Assembly (NCBI RefSeq): GCF_035989885.1
Contig: NZ_CP108518.1
Coordinates: 1-64,000 of the forward strand
Length of the DNA stretch: 64,000 bases
Reading direction: 5' to 3'
Origin: Streptomyces sp. NBC_01232
GTDB taxonomy: Bacteria; Actinomycetota; Actinomycetes; Streptomycetales; Streptomycetaceae
Under the pieces are notes generated by a model. The model saw nothing but the letters and a program-made list of their open reading frames with translations. It ran no database searches and was not told where the DNA came from. A program made the translations under genes and the position numbers. Positions 8,160 through 17,006 of the stretch are shown here, piece by piece; position 1 is the first letter of the stretch; every line of letters starts with the position of its first letter.

Positions 8160-8903
8160 TCATCCCAGGCGGCTGAAGGCCCACCGCAGAACCTCCCTGT
8201 CGACCTGTGCGCGCCCCGTGCGGGCCAGGGCAGTGCGCAGATGGGCGGTCAGTCTCGCCCAGTTGCGGAAGTTGCCGTGGGCGGCGTGTTCGTCGGCGAA
8301 GGTGATGTCGGCGGGGTCGGTGTCCTGCCAGATGGGGTGGAAGAGAGGGACGACCTCCAGGACCTCGTTCGGGGTGAGGCGGGTGAAGTGCTGCCAGATG
8401 AAGATCCGGGAGGACAGCATCGGCTCGCGGTGCAGCACGGTGTGGCAGCCCTCGCCGCCGACGAAGATGATCGCGAGTTGTGTGGCGGGTTCGTCCCACA
8501 GGTAGCGGAAGTATTCGAATGCCTCCCCGCTGAGCCACTGGGCCTCGTCGACCAGGAAGGTGCGGGGGTGTTCGGCCAGTGCGGTCTTGAGCAGGCGGTC
8601 GAATTCGCTGGGGTGGCGTGGTGGTTCGCCGGGCAGGCCGAGCGCGGTGAACAGTTCGTAGCGCACCGCGCGGGCGGTGGGCCGGGCACGGAAGGTGATC
8701 TTGTGGATGTCCTCGCCGGGTTCGAGTTCGCGCAGGCAGGTGTTGACGGCGAGGGTCTTGCCGAAGCCTGCGCCGCCGTGGATGCACATCATGGCGCGGG
8801 CGGCGACGGTGTCGCCGATGTTCTCCCGGGCAGTGAGCAGGGCGCGGGTGGCGACCACGCAGGCGTCCGGGAGGTCGGCGTACTGGTAGGTCGGGACGGT
8901 CAC
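8160..8903 (-). CDS. TniB/TnsC-like transposition ATPase
   Basis: The protein has 247 residues. Walker A is GGAGFGKT (43-50) and Walker B is FLVDEAQW (116-123). Length and plan fit TniB/MuB/IstB-type regulators of DDE transposases. Its ATG overlaps the stop of the transposase gene by four bases (ATGA), so the two are translationally coupled. It presumably assembles on target DNA with ATP and recruits the transposase. It differs clearly in sequence from the second ATPase downstream, so the two are not a recent duplication. Confidence 0.85.
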   Translation of the reverse strand: MTVPTYQYADLPDACVVATRALLTARENIGDTVAARAMMCIHGGAGFGKTLAVNTCLRELEPGEDIHKITFRARPTARAVRYELFTALGLPGEPPRHPSEFDRLLKTALAEHPRTFLVDEAQWLSGEAFEYFRYLWDEPATQLAIIFVGGEGCHTVLHREPMLSSRIFIWQHFTRLTPNEVLEVVPLFHPIWQDTDPADITFADEHAAHGNFRNWARLTAHLRTALARTGRAQVDREVLRWAFSRLG

Positions 8904-10579
8904 CGTGGTTCTCCCTCGCCGGTGGTGTCGGCGCCGGCGGCAGTGCCGGGGCTGTGGGCGTCGGCAGTGCCTGGACGGGGCTGCTCGTCGGCGGTCGGCC
9001 CACTCGCAGGGGCGGGGCGGGTGCGGGCGGCGAGGGAAGGCGGGGTGCGCCAGCCGGCGGGCGGCGCGGCTGGCGGGATCAGGTCCGGCAACGCCAGCCG
9101 CGACAGATCCGCCGTCTTCTCCTCGGCAAGTTCCCGGCCCGCTTCCTGTGAGGTGAGAGTGTTCAACCGCTCAGGGCGGGCCGGCCGGGCCTGGGCGGCG
9201 TAGCGGTCCTGCTGCGCAGCTCTCAAGTCCTGGCGCAGCCGGCGGGTGCGGGCCGCCCGCGCGGTACGCACCGCGCTGATCTGCTCCGGCGTCGCAGCGT
9301 CGGCCGGCTCGGCGGGGCCCAGGTAGCGGCCGGTGGATGCGTCGAACACCTCGATGCGGTGATCGTGGTGCGGCATGAACCGTACGCGCACCCGCTCACC
9401 GGCCAGGCCCGTCATCCACGCCGCCACGTAGTCGCGGTTCCTGAAACGGACGCCCTTGGTGGAGAGCACCCGGACGCGGCCGTCGTCCTCCAGGGTGAAC
9501 GTCCACAACTCGTCCGCGCCGATCTCGCGCAGCGGCGTCGGATCCGCCTCCCACACCTGGAGCGGGGACCGGCCCTTCAACGGTCCCGGGTGGTGGGAGG
9601 TGTTCCACCAGGCCACCCAGTCCAACAGGCGGGCGGTGAAGTCCTCGAAGTCCAGGAGCACCTCGTCCGTCGGCCGCGTCCGGCGCCGGCCCGGACGCGG
9701 CTGGCGTACGTAGCCGGGCAGCGCGGCCAGGAACATCGACTCCACGGCCCGGTTCAAGCCCTCCACGGTGCCCTTGAGGTGCGGGGTGTACGGGGGCAGG
9801 TCCTCCACCTCCACGGCCAGGGCGTCGAACGCGGCGGTCACCGTCCTCGACAGGAAGTCCTTGCCCCGGTCCACGCGTACCTTCTCCGGGAGTCCGCCCT
9901 GCGGCCCGAACGGCTCCTCGCGCACCACGGCCGCCCGGAGCGCGGCCAGGACCGACTCCCGCGACGGATGCCCCGGGGTGACCGCCACACCCATGATCGT
10001 GTTCGACGCGCAGTCCACGAACCAGGTGACCCACGGCCGGCGCGCAGCGCCCTCTACATCGACCAGGACCGGGGCCTGGACGTGATCGGCCTCCCACACC
10101 TGGTTCCGCCATCCCCGCGGCCGGGCCAGGAACACATCATGCTTGCGGGCCTCACGCTCACCACCGGCAAGCCCCGCCCGCTCCCCCGCAGTCAAATCAC
10201 GACGCAGCGCACGACGCAATGTGGTCAACGACGGCGCAGTCCCAGCAGGCGGCTGCCGGGCAGCACGGCCGGCAAGTTCCCGGTGCACAGCCGCCACGTT
10301 CCCGCCCCACAGGGCCAGCAACGCCCGGACCTCAGCGGTAACGGTGAAACGGTCCGCCCGCGCCGCGCGCACGCCGGGCAGGCGTACAGCACCATCGGCG
10401 TGAACAGGCTCCGCGAGCCACCGCCACACCGTCCGCTCCGACACCCCCAACGCCCCCGCAGCCAACCGGACATGCCCCGAAGTCAGCGAACCGGTCTCAC
10501 GCAGCTCCAGCAACCGGCCGACCGCCGCCCCACGCACTCCCCCACGCACCGCATCAGGCAAACCATCCCGCTCCCCCAC
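8900..10579 (-). CDS. Mu/TniA-type DDE transposase
   Basis: The protein has about 559 residues from a GTG at 10579, which follows a GGGAG ribosome site; the open frame extends further to 10681. An N-terminal HTH (LTSGHVRLAAGALGVSERTV) is followed by an rve integrase core. Catalytic acids are visible in WEADHVQAP, DRGKDF and LKGTVEGLNRAVE, that is D...D...E. A Mu-type C-terminal beta-barrel region and a basic, Ala/Arg-rich tail that would contact the ATPase follow. It makes the strand transfer reactions of a Tn5053/Mu-like element together with the coupled ATPase gene. The chosen start matches the usual ~30 residues before the HTH in relatives. Confidence 0.85.
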   Translation of the reverse strand: MGERDGLPDAVRGGVRGAAVGRLLELRETGSLTSGHVRLAAGALGVSERTVWRWLAEPVHADGAVRLPGVRAARADRFTVTAEVRALLALWGGNVAAVHRELAGRAARQPPAGTAPSLTTLRRALRRDLTAGERAGLAGGEREARKHDVFLARPRGWRNQVWEADHVQAPVLVDVEGAARRPWVTWFVDCASNTIMGVAVTPGHPSRESVLAALRAAVVREEPFGPQGGLPEKVRVDRGKDFLSRTVTAAFDALAVEVEDLPPYTPHLKGTVEGLNRAVESMFLAALPGYVRQPRPGRRRTRPTDEVLLDFEDFTARLLDWVAWWNTSHHPGPLKGRSPLQVWEADPTPLREIGADELWTFTLEDDGRVRVLSTKGVRFRNRDYVAAWMTGLAGERVRVRFMPHHDHRIEVFDASTGRYLGPAEPADAATPEQISAVRTARAARTRRLRQDLRAAQQDRYAAQARPARPERLNTLTSQEAGRELAEEKTADLSRLALPDLIPPAAPPAGWRTPPSLAARTRPAPASGPTADEQPRPGTADAHSPGTAAGADTTGEGEPR

Positions 10580-10797
10580 CCTCCACTCCCGCCGCCGAGC
10601 CCGCCCCCCTGCACCAGGCCAAGCCTCACCCTGGACCACCCCACAGGAATCAGAAACACCGTTTCCACGGCAGCAAACCACCCGGGGGTGTGCCAGCCCA
10701 TGACAGTGACAGCCACACCCGACACCACCTACATGTCAGCGACGCCCACCTCAACCACTCACACCACCAGCACAAACACCCCTGACTGACGACCCAT

Positions 10798-10821
10798 CAC
10801 TGACACCACCCCCACTGACAC
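10798..10821. repeat. tandem CACTGACAC boxes, candidate transposon end
   Basis: CACTGACAC occurs at 10798-10806 and again at 10813-10821, so the period is 15 bp. Further TGACA words occur at 10701-10711 and in inverted form at 10734-10739. The surrounding ~150 bases are C/A-rich and G-poor on the + strand. Confidence 0.45.
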
Positions 10822-11883
10822 AAAACCGGCGCATCGCACAGGGAAGGCGACGTCCGGCGCGCCCCGGAGCGCCTCGACCACGGTCAAGCTCGGGTGCGTT
10901 TATCAGGCGTCCAGCACAGTAACGTCGGGTTTCGTGCCGAGACCGGCGAGAAGAACGATCTTGGGAGTAGCGCGTGAAGCAACCCGCCTCCCCTGTACTT
11001 CGTGCTGGAGCGTCCTCATCGTTGCATCGGACCATTTGGGCTTGGACGTGGCCAGGACGAGCCCGCCTACTCCAAGGGCAACGCAGCCCTCAATGAGCTT
11101 GCATGCCTCGCGCTTCTGCTCCTTGGGACTGCCCCCAAGGGCATCCCCGCTCTTTGCTTCTCCGAGCCACACCTGGTCCAACGTGGCGAGGGCGAAGTCA
11201 ATCTCCACGAACGGGCTGCCGCTTCGGAGGACCTCGAACTCCTCGCACACCAGCGCTGGGCGGGCCCAGTGCTGGGTTCGAAGGAACTGGGTCGCCAGCA
11301 GGGGTACGTCTCCGTCGTTCTCGACGAGTTCACGTACCGCCGGGTGCAGTTCGTAGTACCAGCTCGGCTCAGGGAGCGGCGATTTCCACCGTCCCTGGAT
11401 CAGGCTGTTCTCACCACCGCATCGCCGGCACGAATAGGCTTGAGTGATCTCAGCGAGCGGGTAGAACTCATAGATCGGGCAGGGGCAGCAGCCCAGGACG
11501 AGCCCACGCCGGACGACGCCCTGACTCGCCCATCTGTCCAGGTCGGCGCGCCTTGCGTGCTCATTCCAGTCCGTCTTCTTGTACGCAGCAATCGCATCCC
11601 ACGACAGCACGAGCCCCGACTTCAGGTTCCACGCACTGCCCGATGGCAGCTCCCAGTCCGCCTTCTTCGACGTGAACGCACGAAGCACCGGCCACCCAGG
11701 GCTGGAGGCAAGCTGTTCCAGGTCGGTGCGTGAACCTAGCAGCCTCTCTGCGATGGCGGCCCGCTTCCCAGCCGCACTGGGGCGGATCGCTATGGCCTGG
11801 GCCGCGGCAGCGTGCTGCAGCACCTTCACGATAGACGGCCAGGACAGCCTGGGAGCCGCTAGGGCCTGTTGTGAAAGTGCTGG

Positions 11884-12430
11884 TCACAGCCATTCGTTGA
11901 TGGCTGCGACCAGCACTGTCGCTTCGTAGCGAACAGCGAGTTTGTCGTACCTGGTGGCGACGGCCCGGTGGCGCTTGAGGCGGTTGATCCCGCACTCGAC
12001 CGCGTGCCGCTGCTTGTAGTCGTCCTTGTCGAACTTCGGCGGACGGCCGCCTCTCGAACCGCGTCCCAGCCGGTTGCGGACCCGGTCCGCGGGCACCGGA
12101 ATGGTTGCCTTGATTCCGCGTCTGCGCAGGTAGGAGCGGTTGCTGCGGGAGTCGTAAGCCTTGTCGGCCCGCACCCGGTCCGGGCGCTTGCGCGGCCTGC
12201 CCAGGCCGAGCCGGGGCACCCGGATCGCCTCCAAGACCGGTTCGAACTGCGGGAAGTCACCCCGCTGCCCGGCCGTGATCACCACGGACAAGGGCTTCTG
12301 CCCCTGCTCGACGGCAAGGTGGATCTTGGTGGTCAGCCCGCCGCGGGAACGTCCGAGGCCATGGTCTGCCGGCTCAACGAAGACTCCGCCGGGCGGCTCC
12401 TTCTGAAGGTCCCCCTTTTCGCCGCCCCGG
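11884..12430 (-). CDS. IS5-family transposase, OrfB part
   Basis: The second frame encodes the catalytic DDE half: [18 protein letters not shown], then a conserved RADKAYDSR region carrying the second Asp, and the C-terminal E signature [21 protein letters not shown]. Its useful coding begins at the slip site near 12411-12419; the open frame upstream to 12672 is a shadow of OrfA. It ends 5 bases inside the left inverted repeat side. It is probably functional because both halves are intact. Confidence 0.85.
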
Positions 12431-12758
12431 CGGCGTGCTGGTGGGCCCGGCAGACGGTGGAGTCGACATTGACGTCCCAGGTGATCAGGCCGTTCGCATC
12501 CGCCTCGGCCTGAAGCCGGGTGAGGATCCTGGCCCAGGTTCCGTCTCGCTGCCAGCGTCGGAACAGGTCGTAGACCCGATCCCACGGCCCATATCGCTCG
12601 GGCACGTCCCGCCACGGAGCGCCGGTCCGGGTCCGCCACCGTATGCCGTCTATCAACTGCCGCCGCGTCCACACCTGCGGACGCCCCGGCTTGATGCCCT
12701 GCGGCAGCAGCGGCTCAAGCCGGGCCCACTGGTTGTTAGTCAGATCTCCACGTCCCAC
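12333..12758 (-). CDS. IS5-family transposase, OrfA
   Basis: This is the first frame of the insertion sequence, ATG at 12758. It carries the N-terminal DUF4096-like domain ([36 protein letters not shown]) and the first catalytic Asp region ([15 protein letters not shown]). Translation probably slips on A4G5 (plus-strand 12411-12419, CCCCCTTTT) into the second frame to make the full OrfAB transposase. Termination in this frame would give a 141-residue OrfA. Confidence 0.85.
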   Translation of the reverse strand: MGRGDLTNNQWARLEPLLPQGIKPGRPQVWTRRQLIDGIRWRTRTGAPWRDVPERYGPWDRVYDLFRRWQRDGTWARILTRLQAEADANGLITWDVNVDSTVCRAHQHAAGAAKRGTFRRSRPAESSLSRQTMASDVPAAG

Positions 12759-12899
12759 AAGACGTGATCATGAACGAACAAGATCCACTTTCGCAACAGA
12801 CCCTAGGCCACGAGGTACTGAGCGGCTCAGGATCCCGGGCACCGGTGTCCCCGTCACCGGCCGCATCGTGACAGCCGGTCACCTCCCGGGCTCGGGAAA

Positions 12900-12918
12900 C
12901 AGGTCATGTACTGACCTG
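12900..12918. promoter_or_regulatory. 7-bp inverted repeat, candidate operator
   Basis: CAGGTCA (12900-12906) and TGACCTG (12912-12918) form a perfect inverted repeat with spacer TGTAC. It lies 34 bp upstream of the reconstructed start of the nuclease-like gene and could be its operator. Confidence 0.4.
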
Positions 12919-13091
12919 AAAGCGTGTCACCGGCCACCCTCCCCGGAGTTTCGCGCAGTGGGCCACTGCGCACGCCGAGACATTCCGGAGCCTCGGCTCC
13001 GAGTAGGACACCGGACCGGGTGTCGGGCGTTCGCCAGCACCAACGAGACCGAGTGGCAACCCACAGCAGCATCCTGGGCAGCGGCGGAGCG

Positions 13092-14706
13092 TCAGTGTCG
13101 GGTTGCGGTCGTGACGGCGGCGGGGTGGTCGGTGTCGCCGTGCCAGGTGGGCCAGCCGAGCAGCCGGGGCCGTTCGGTGACCCAGGTGTGGGTGTCGGTG
13201 CCGATCTCGACGTCGATGAGATTCTCCAGCAGGGCCCGGTAGCGTTCGACCAGGTCTCGGTTGGCGGGGTCGGCGGCCAGGTTCTGCATTTCGGCGGGGT
13301 CCTGCTCGCGGTCGTAGAGGACGACGTCGTTCTCGGCCAGCAGGGCTTGCGTGGTGGACGGACGGTTGGGGTTCAGGGGGGAGAAGTAGCGGCCGATGGT
13401 GTAGCGCTGGTCGGAGTAGCCGCGCAGGAAGCCCCGCTTGTTCCAGTCGGGGCGCAGGTCGCCGGAGGCGATGCGCTTGGGTGCCTCGGGGTCGGCGAAC
13501 TCGAACCAGAACGAGGCGTCCAGCGTCGTGATCGACTCCACCGCGTTGAGGATGCCTTCGCGCACCGGGTGTCCGTGGAGCACGGGCATCAGTGACCGGC
13601 CCTTCAGGGCCGGGTGGCGGGTGGCCGTCTGTGCGGCGTCGAGCCCGGCGATCTCCAGCAGGGTGGGGGCGATGTCGACGGAGGACGCGAGCGCTTCGGT
13701 GCGGGCTCCGCCGGCCACGTCGGGGTGCGCGATCATGAACGGGACGTGGAAGTTCTCGTCGTAGATGAGGTTGCCCTTCTGGCGCAGGCCGTGGGAGCCC
13801 GCCATCTCACCATGGTCCGAGGTGAAGACGACGACCGTACGGTCCGCCTGCCCGAGGCCTCCAGTGCGTCCAGGACGAACTCGACGCTGCGGTCCACGTC
13901 ACGGATGGCGTTGAGGTAGAAGTTCACGCCGTCGTACCAGTGCTGGTTGTTGGCGACTGGTTTGAAGACCGTGTTTATTACCTTGGCGTACTCCGCCACC
14001 GCCGGTGCCTCGCCGGAGAGGTCGTCGCGCAGGCTGGTGGGGAGGTCGAACTCCCAGCGCCGCTGGTATACGGGGATGTTCGCCGCTGCCCGGGTCACCA
14101 CGGCGTGGGAGAGCCCGAAGGGGAGCTGGACCTGGGAACGGCCGCCGTAGTCGAAGCTCATGATGTCGTGCGGGTTCACGAAGTTGACGGCCATGAACCA
14201 CGGCTGGTCCTGGCTCACGACCGGCGCCCTGCTGCGCAGCCAGCGCACGGCCTGGCCCGCGATCACCGGGTCGAGTTTCAGGCCCGCCCAGGCGCCGCCG
14301 TCGATGTCGCCCCAGTCGTTGAACTCGCTGAACCCGTAGGGCTCCAGTGCGTCCGTCGTGGGTCCGGGGTTGTCCGCGGTGATGTAGCAGTTCGACAGGT
14401 GCCACTTGCCCTGGTAGGTCGTGTAGCCGACCGCAGCATCGTGCCGAGCGTGCCCAGCTCGGGGTTGAGCGGGCGGATGTACGGCATGTTGTCGTTGTCG
14501 TAGATCTCGGTGAGCGGCAGGTGCTGCCCCGTGTAGATGACCGATCGCGCGGAGCTGCACTGCGCCGACGCGGTGTAGTAGCGCTCGAAGGTGGTTCCCC
14601 GGGCCGCGATGCGCTCCCGGGCGGGCAGGGAGAACCCGGGCGGCCGGGGCAGGGAGGCGCGCTCCTCGTCGGTGACGATCAGCAGGATGTTGGGGCGCTC
14701 GGTCAT
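13092..14706 (-). pseudogene. sulfatase family gene with two frameshifts
   Basis: The 5' part starts MTERPNILLIVTDEER and holds the formylglycine site QCSSARSVIYTG (C-S-S-A-R). Near 14435 the frame shifts; the middle part begins VGYTTYQGKWHLSN. Near 13835 it shifts again, and the last part contains TSDHGEMAGSHGLRQKG and the metal/phosphate-loop region. Together the three frames give about 535 residues of a type I sulfatase (arylsulfatase/choline sulfatase class). Two independent shifts suggest decay, though sequencing error cannot be excluded. An intact version would hydrolyse sulfate esters after activation of Cys by a formylglycine-generating enzyme. Confidence 0.85.
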
Positions 14707-14721
14707 GACCTGCCCTTCGCT

Positions 14722-14753
14722 CGCCGCACGCCGCACGCCGCACGCCGCACGCC
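14722..14753. repeat. 7-bp tandem repeat (CGCCGCA)n
   Basis: Four full copies of CGCCGCA run from 14722 to 14749, followed by a partial copy. The array is immediately upstream of the sulfatase relic's start codon and takes up the place of a normal ribosome site. Confidence 0.8.
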
Positions 14754-15327
14754 GGCGGGTGGATCGGGCGGTTGGAGACCGCCCTCGCGCGCGGTTGGGT
14801 ACGGATGCCTCCGAATCTGGGGTGGGAGGCCGGCCGGGGCCGCGCAGGACCCGGCCGAACGCGGCCGGACGAGTGATCGCAAACGTCCGCGGCCGGCGGG
14901 TTCGGGCAGGCTCCCGTCCATGAAGGCGGGGTGCCGCCCGCGCAGCTGGTGGGTGACCGGGTCCGGTCGCCGAGATCCGGTGCACGACCGGCCGGCAGAT
15001 CTGCCCCGGGGGGCCTGGCCACGTCCCCCTCGGTGACGCGGCGCCGCCCGGTGTGCCGGTCCGGATGTCCTGCCCCGTAGACGGCTCAGCCCTGGCCCCG
15101 GCGCCGGGACAGGCGGCCGGCTCCGGTGCCAGGGCTCTGCGGCGGGTTCAGGGGCGGGGTTCAGGGGCGCCCGTCCGTGACCACGACCAGCCTCAGCCGG
15201 GCCCCTCCGTCCCTGCCCACGGGACCACCGTAGGGGCCCGGTCAAGGCAAGCCGAAATGCCGTGGAACCCACCTGCGTGGCGTGGAATGATCTTCGGCGA
15301 CTGCTGACAAAAGGGAAGGCTGACAAC
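14754..15327. other. no gene seen between sulfatase relic and deaminase gene
   Basis: About 570 bases of G/C-rich sequence with no frame having a credible start and codon bias. It presumably holds the promoter for the deaminase gene; A/T content rises just before 15300. No strong operator-like repeat was found. Confidence 0.4.
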
Positions 15328-16131
15328 GTGTACGTACCGTCATCTGCACGAGCTCTCAATGATGACGAGCGTGAGCTCGTGGAGCTGGCACGCCGCACCA
15401 TAGACGCGCATACCGACGCCGGGCCCGACGAAGACGGGATCCACACGATGGGTGCCGCGGTCATGGCCGCCGACTACCGGATGTTCGCTGGCGTGAACCT
15501 CTACCACTTCACCGGCGGACCCTGTGCCGAACTCGTGGCTCTGGGAGCCGCACGAGCCCAGGGCGCCCGCCAGATGCGCTGCATCGTTGCCGTGGGAAAC
15601 CACGGGCGCGGTGTCATCGGCCCGTGCGGGCGCGATCGGCAGGTCTTCGTGGACTACTACCCCACCATGCGCGTCATCGTGCCCACGCCCGCGGGCCCCA
15701 GGTCCGTTCTCGCCGCCGACTTGATGCCGCTGACTCAGCGATGGACCCCGGAAGGCATGAACGGTCTCGACCCGTCGCTCTACCAAGATCCCGAGACGGC
15801 CGGTCCCCCGATCATCCGGTTCAACCCCCGCTACCTTGGAGACGTCCGTTCTGGCGCCAAGACCAAGACCATCCGCTTCCGGGACCCGGCCCAGCTCGGG
15901 CCGGCACGGCTGGTGTTCGAAAGCGACCCCGAAGTCGTCCTGCCGGCCGAGGTGACCGGCATCAGGCACTGCCTGGTCAGCGACCTCACCGACCAGGACG
16001 CCCAAGCCGGGGGGCTGACAACCGCAACCGAACTCCGGGAAGGCCTCAAGGGCCACTACCCGGATCTGGCGGGAACCGACGAAGTCGACGTCATCACCTT
16101 CCAGATCAACGACAAGACAGGCGCCTCCTAG
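15328..16131 (+). CDS. blasticidin-S-deaminase-like / ASCH fusion protein
   Basis: The protein has 267 residues from a GTG with AAGGGAAGG upstream. Residues ~10-120 closely resemble blasticidin S deaminase of the cytidine deaminase superfamily: GVNLYHFTGGPCAELVALG carries the C66-A-E68 zinc/proton-shuttle motif. The second zinc motif reads GPCGRDRQ, so the usual last Cys ligand (PCxxC) is Asp103. Residues ~163-265 form an ASCH (PUA-like) domain, IIRFNPRYLGDVRSGAKTKT onward, which usually binds nucleic acid or nucleosides. The stop TAG lies within the CTAG target of the following IS element. It could detoxify a nucleoside antibiotic or modify a base; substrate is unknown. Confidence 0.8.
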   Translation: MYVPSSARALNDDERELVELARRTIDAHTDAGPDEDGIHTMGAAVMAADYRMFAGVNLYHFTGGPCAELVALGAARAQGARQMRCIVAVGNHGRGVIGPCGRDRQVFVDYYPTMRVIVPTPAGPRSVLAADLMPLTQRWTPEGMNGLDPSLYQDPETAGPPIIRFNPRYLGDVRSGAKTKTIRFRDPAQLGPARLVFESDPEVVLPAEVTGIRHCLVSDLTDQDAQAGGLTTATELREGLKGHYPDLAGTDEVDVITFQINDKTGAS

Positions 16132-16146
16132 GTTCTGTCTCTTTGG

Positions 16147-16690
16147 TCAGTGTCGGGTCCAGATGAGGATGCCGGCGAGGTGGAGTGCGGCCTGGTAGGC
16201 GATGGCGAGTTTGTCGGTTCGCGTGGCCAGGCCGCGCCATTGCTTGAGGCGGTTGATGCAGCGTTCGACGGTGTTTCGTTGCTTGTAGGCCTCGCGGTCG
16301 AAGCCGGGCGGGCGGCCTCCGTGACGGCCTCGCCGTTGGCGGTGGCCGATCTGGTCGGACGGCTGCGGGATGACCGCGCGGATTCCCCGGCGCCGCAGAT
16401 GGGCCCGGATCGCGCGTGAGGAGTAGGCGCGGTCGGCCAGGACGACCGCGGGCCTGGTTCGGGGCCTGCCCGGACCGGTGCGGGGCACGCGGATACGGTC
16501 CATCACCGTCTCGAAGGCAGGTGCGTCACCGGCCTGGCCTGCCGTGACGGTGAAGGCCAAGGGGCGGGCCCGGCCGTCGGCCGCCAGGTGGACTTTGGTG
16601 CTCAGGCCTCCGCGGGAGCGTCCGAGTGCGTGATCGGCCGGCTCCCGGCGTCCCGCCGCCCCTTTTTGAGTGCTCCGGCGGCGTGCTGGT
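16147..16690 (-). CDS. IS5-family transposase, OrfB part (second IS)
   Basis: The second frame carries the catalytic core: [19 protein letters not shown], the region VVLADRAYSSRAIRAHLRR with the second Asp, and NTVERCINRLKQWRGLATR with the Glu. The productive part starts at the slip site near 16670; the open frame upstream to 16974 shadows OrfA. Both parts appear intact, so the element may be active. Confidence 0.85.
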
Positions 16691-17006
16691 GCGCTCGGAC
16701 GACGGTCGAATCGACGGAGACGGTCCAGTCGATGTCGTCGGCGGCGTCCGCCGCGGCCAGGACCGAGGCCAGGATCCGTTCCCAGGTTCCATCGACGGCC
16801 CATCTGACCAGCCGTTTGTGAGCGGTCTGGAACGACCCGAGCTCGTCGGGCAGGTCCCGCCAGGGCGAGTTGGTGCGGTACTTCCACGCGATGGCTTCCA
16901 GGGTGCGCCGGTGGTCGGCCCACCGCCGTCCACGGACCGGATCGGCCGGCATCAGCGGCTCGATCCGGTCCCACATCGCATCAGTGATCACTAATCGGAC
17001 AGACAC
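16602..17006 (-). CDS. IS5-family transposase, OrfA (second IS)
   Basis: The 134-residue first frame begins MSVRLVITDAMWDRIEPL and has the typical YRTNSPWRDLPDELG segment and the first catalytic Asp region [17 protein letters not shown] slippery run (plus strand CCCCTTTTT, 16669-16677) lies just after that motif and should move ribosomes into OrfB. Confidence 0.85.
   Translation of the reverse strand: MSVRLVITDAMWDRIEPLMPADPVRGRRWADHRRTLEAIAWKYRTNSPWRDLPDELGSFQTAHKRLVRWAVDGTWERILASVLAAADAADDIDWTVSVDSTVVRAHQHAAGALKKGRRDAGSRPITHSDAPAEA

Larger units (their letters stand above)
6895..10826 (-). mobile_element. Tn5053/Mu-like transposon module (ends not defined)
   Basis: Three co-oriented genes (transposase, ATPase, ATPase) form a self-consistent transposition module. 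The right end is probably in the G-poor stretch at 10690-10826, which has repeated TGACA words and two CACTGACAC copies 15 bp apart (10798-10806 and 10813-10821), as expected of transposase binding sites. I could not find a matching inverted end or target duplication on the left, so limits are approximate. Confidence 0.5.
11862..12803 (-). mobile_element. IS5-family (IS427-like) insertion sequence
   Basis: The terminal inverted repeats are GGGCCTGTTGTGAAAGTG (11862-11879) and the complement of CACTTTCGCAACAGACCC (12786-12803), with 16 of 18 bases matching. TA flanks both ends (11860-11861 and 12804-12805), consistent with a 2-bp target duplication. It carries two overlapping frames joined by a frameshift, as in the IS427 group. 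It interrupts the 5' end of the nuclease-like gene. Confidence 0.9.
10903..12866 (-). pseudogene. zinc-ribbon PD-(D/E)XK nuclease-like gene, split by IS
   Basis: The larger part (10903-11861) encodes a Cys cluster (C-P-C ... CRRCGG) followed by a PD-(D/E)XK-like core: VEIDFALATLDQVWLGEAKS has E, D and an E-A-K triad. The 5' part lies beyond an IS5-family element at 11862-12803. If the IS and one TA are removed, the frame continues to an ATG at 12866 with GGGAGGTGA upstream, adding about 32 residues before the internal GTG at 11829. The original protein would be ~340 residues. The internal GTG might still allow a shorter product. This could be a restriction-like or defence nuclease, or a TnsA-like partner of the neighbouring transposase; neither is proven. 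Confidence 0.65.

Noticed and set aside
6895..10826. CRISPR-associated Tn7-like transposon
   Set aside because: No Cas genes, guide array or TniQ-like gene occur in the window.
14722..14753. Phase-variable tract controlling the sulfatase gene
   Set aside because: The repeat is upstream of the start and the gene already has two frameshifts, so a switching role cannot be supported.
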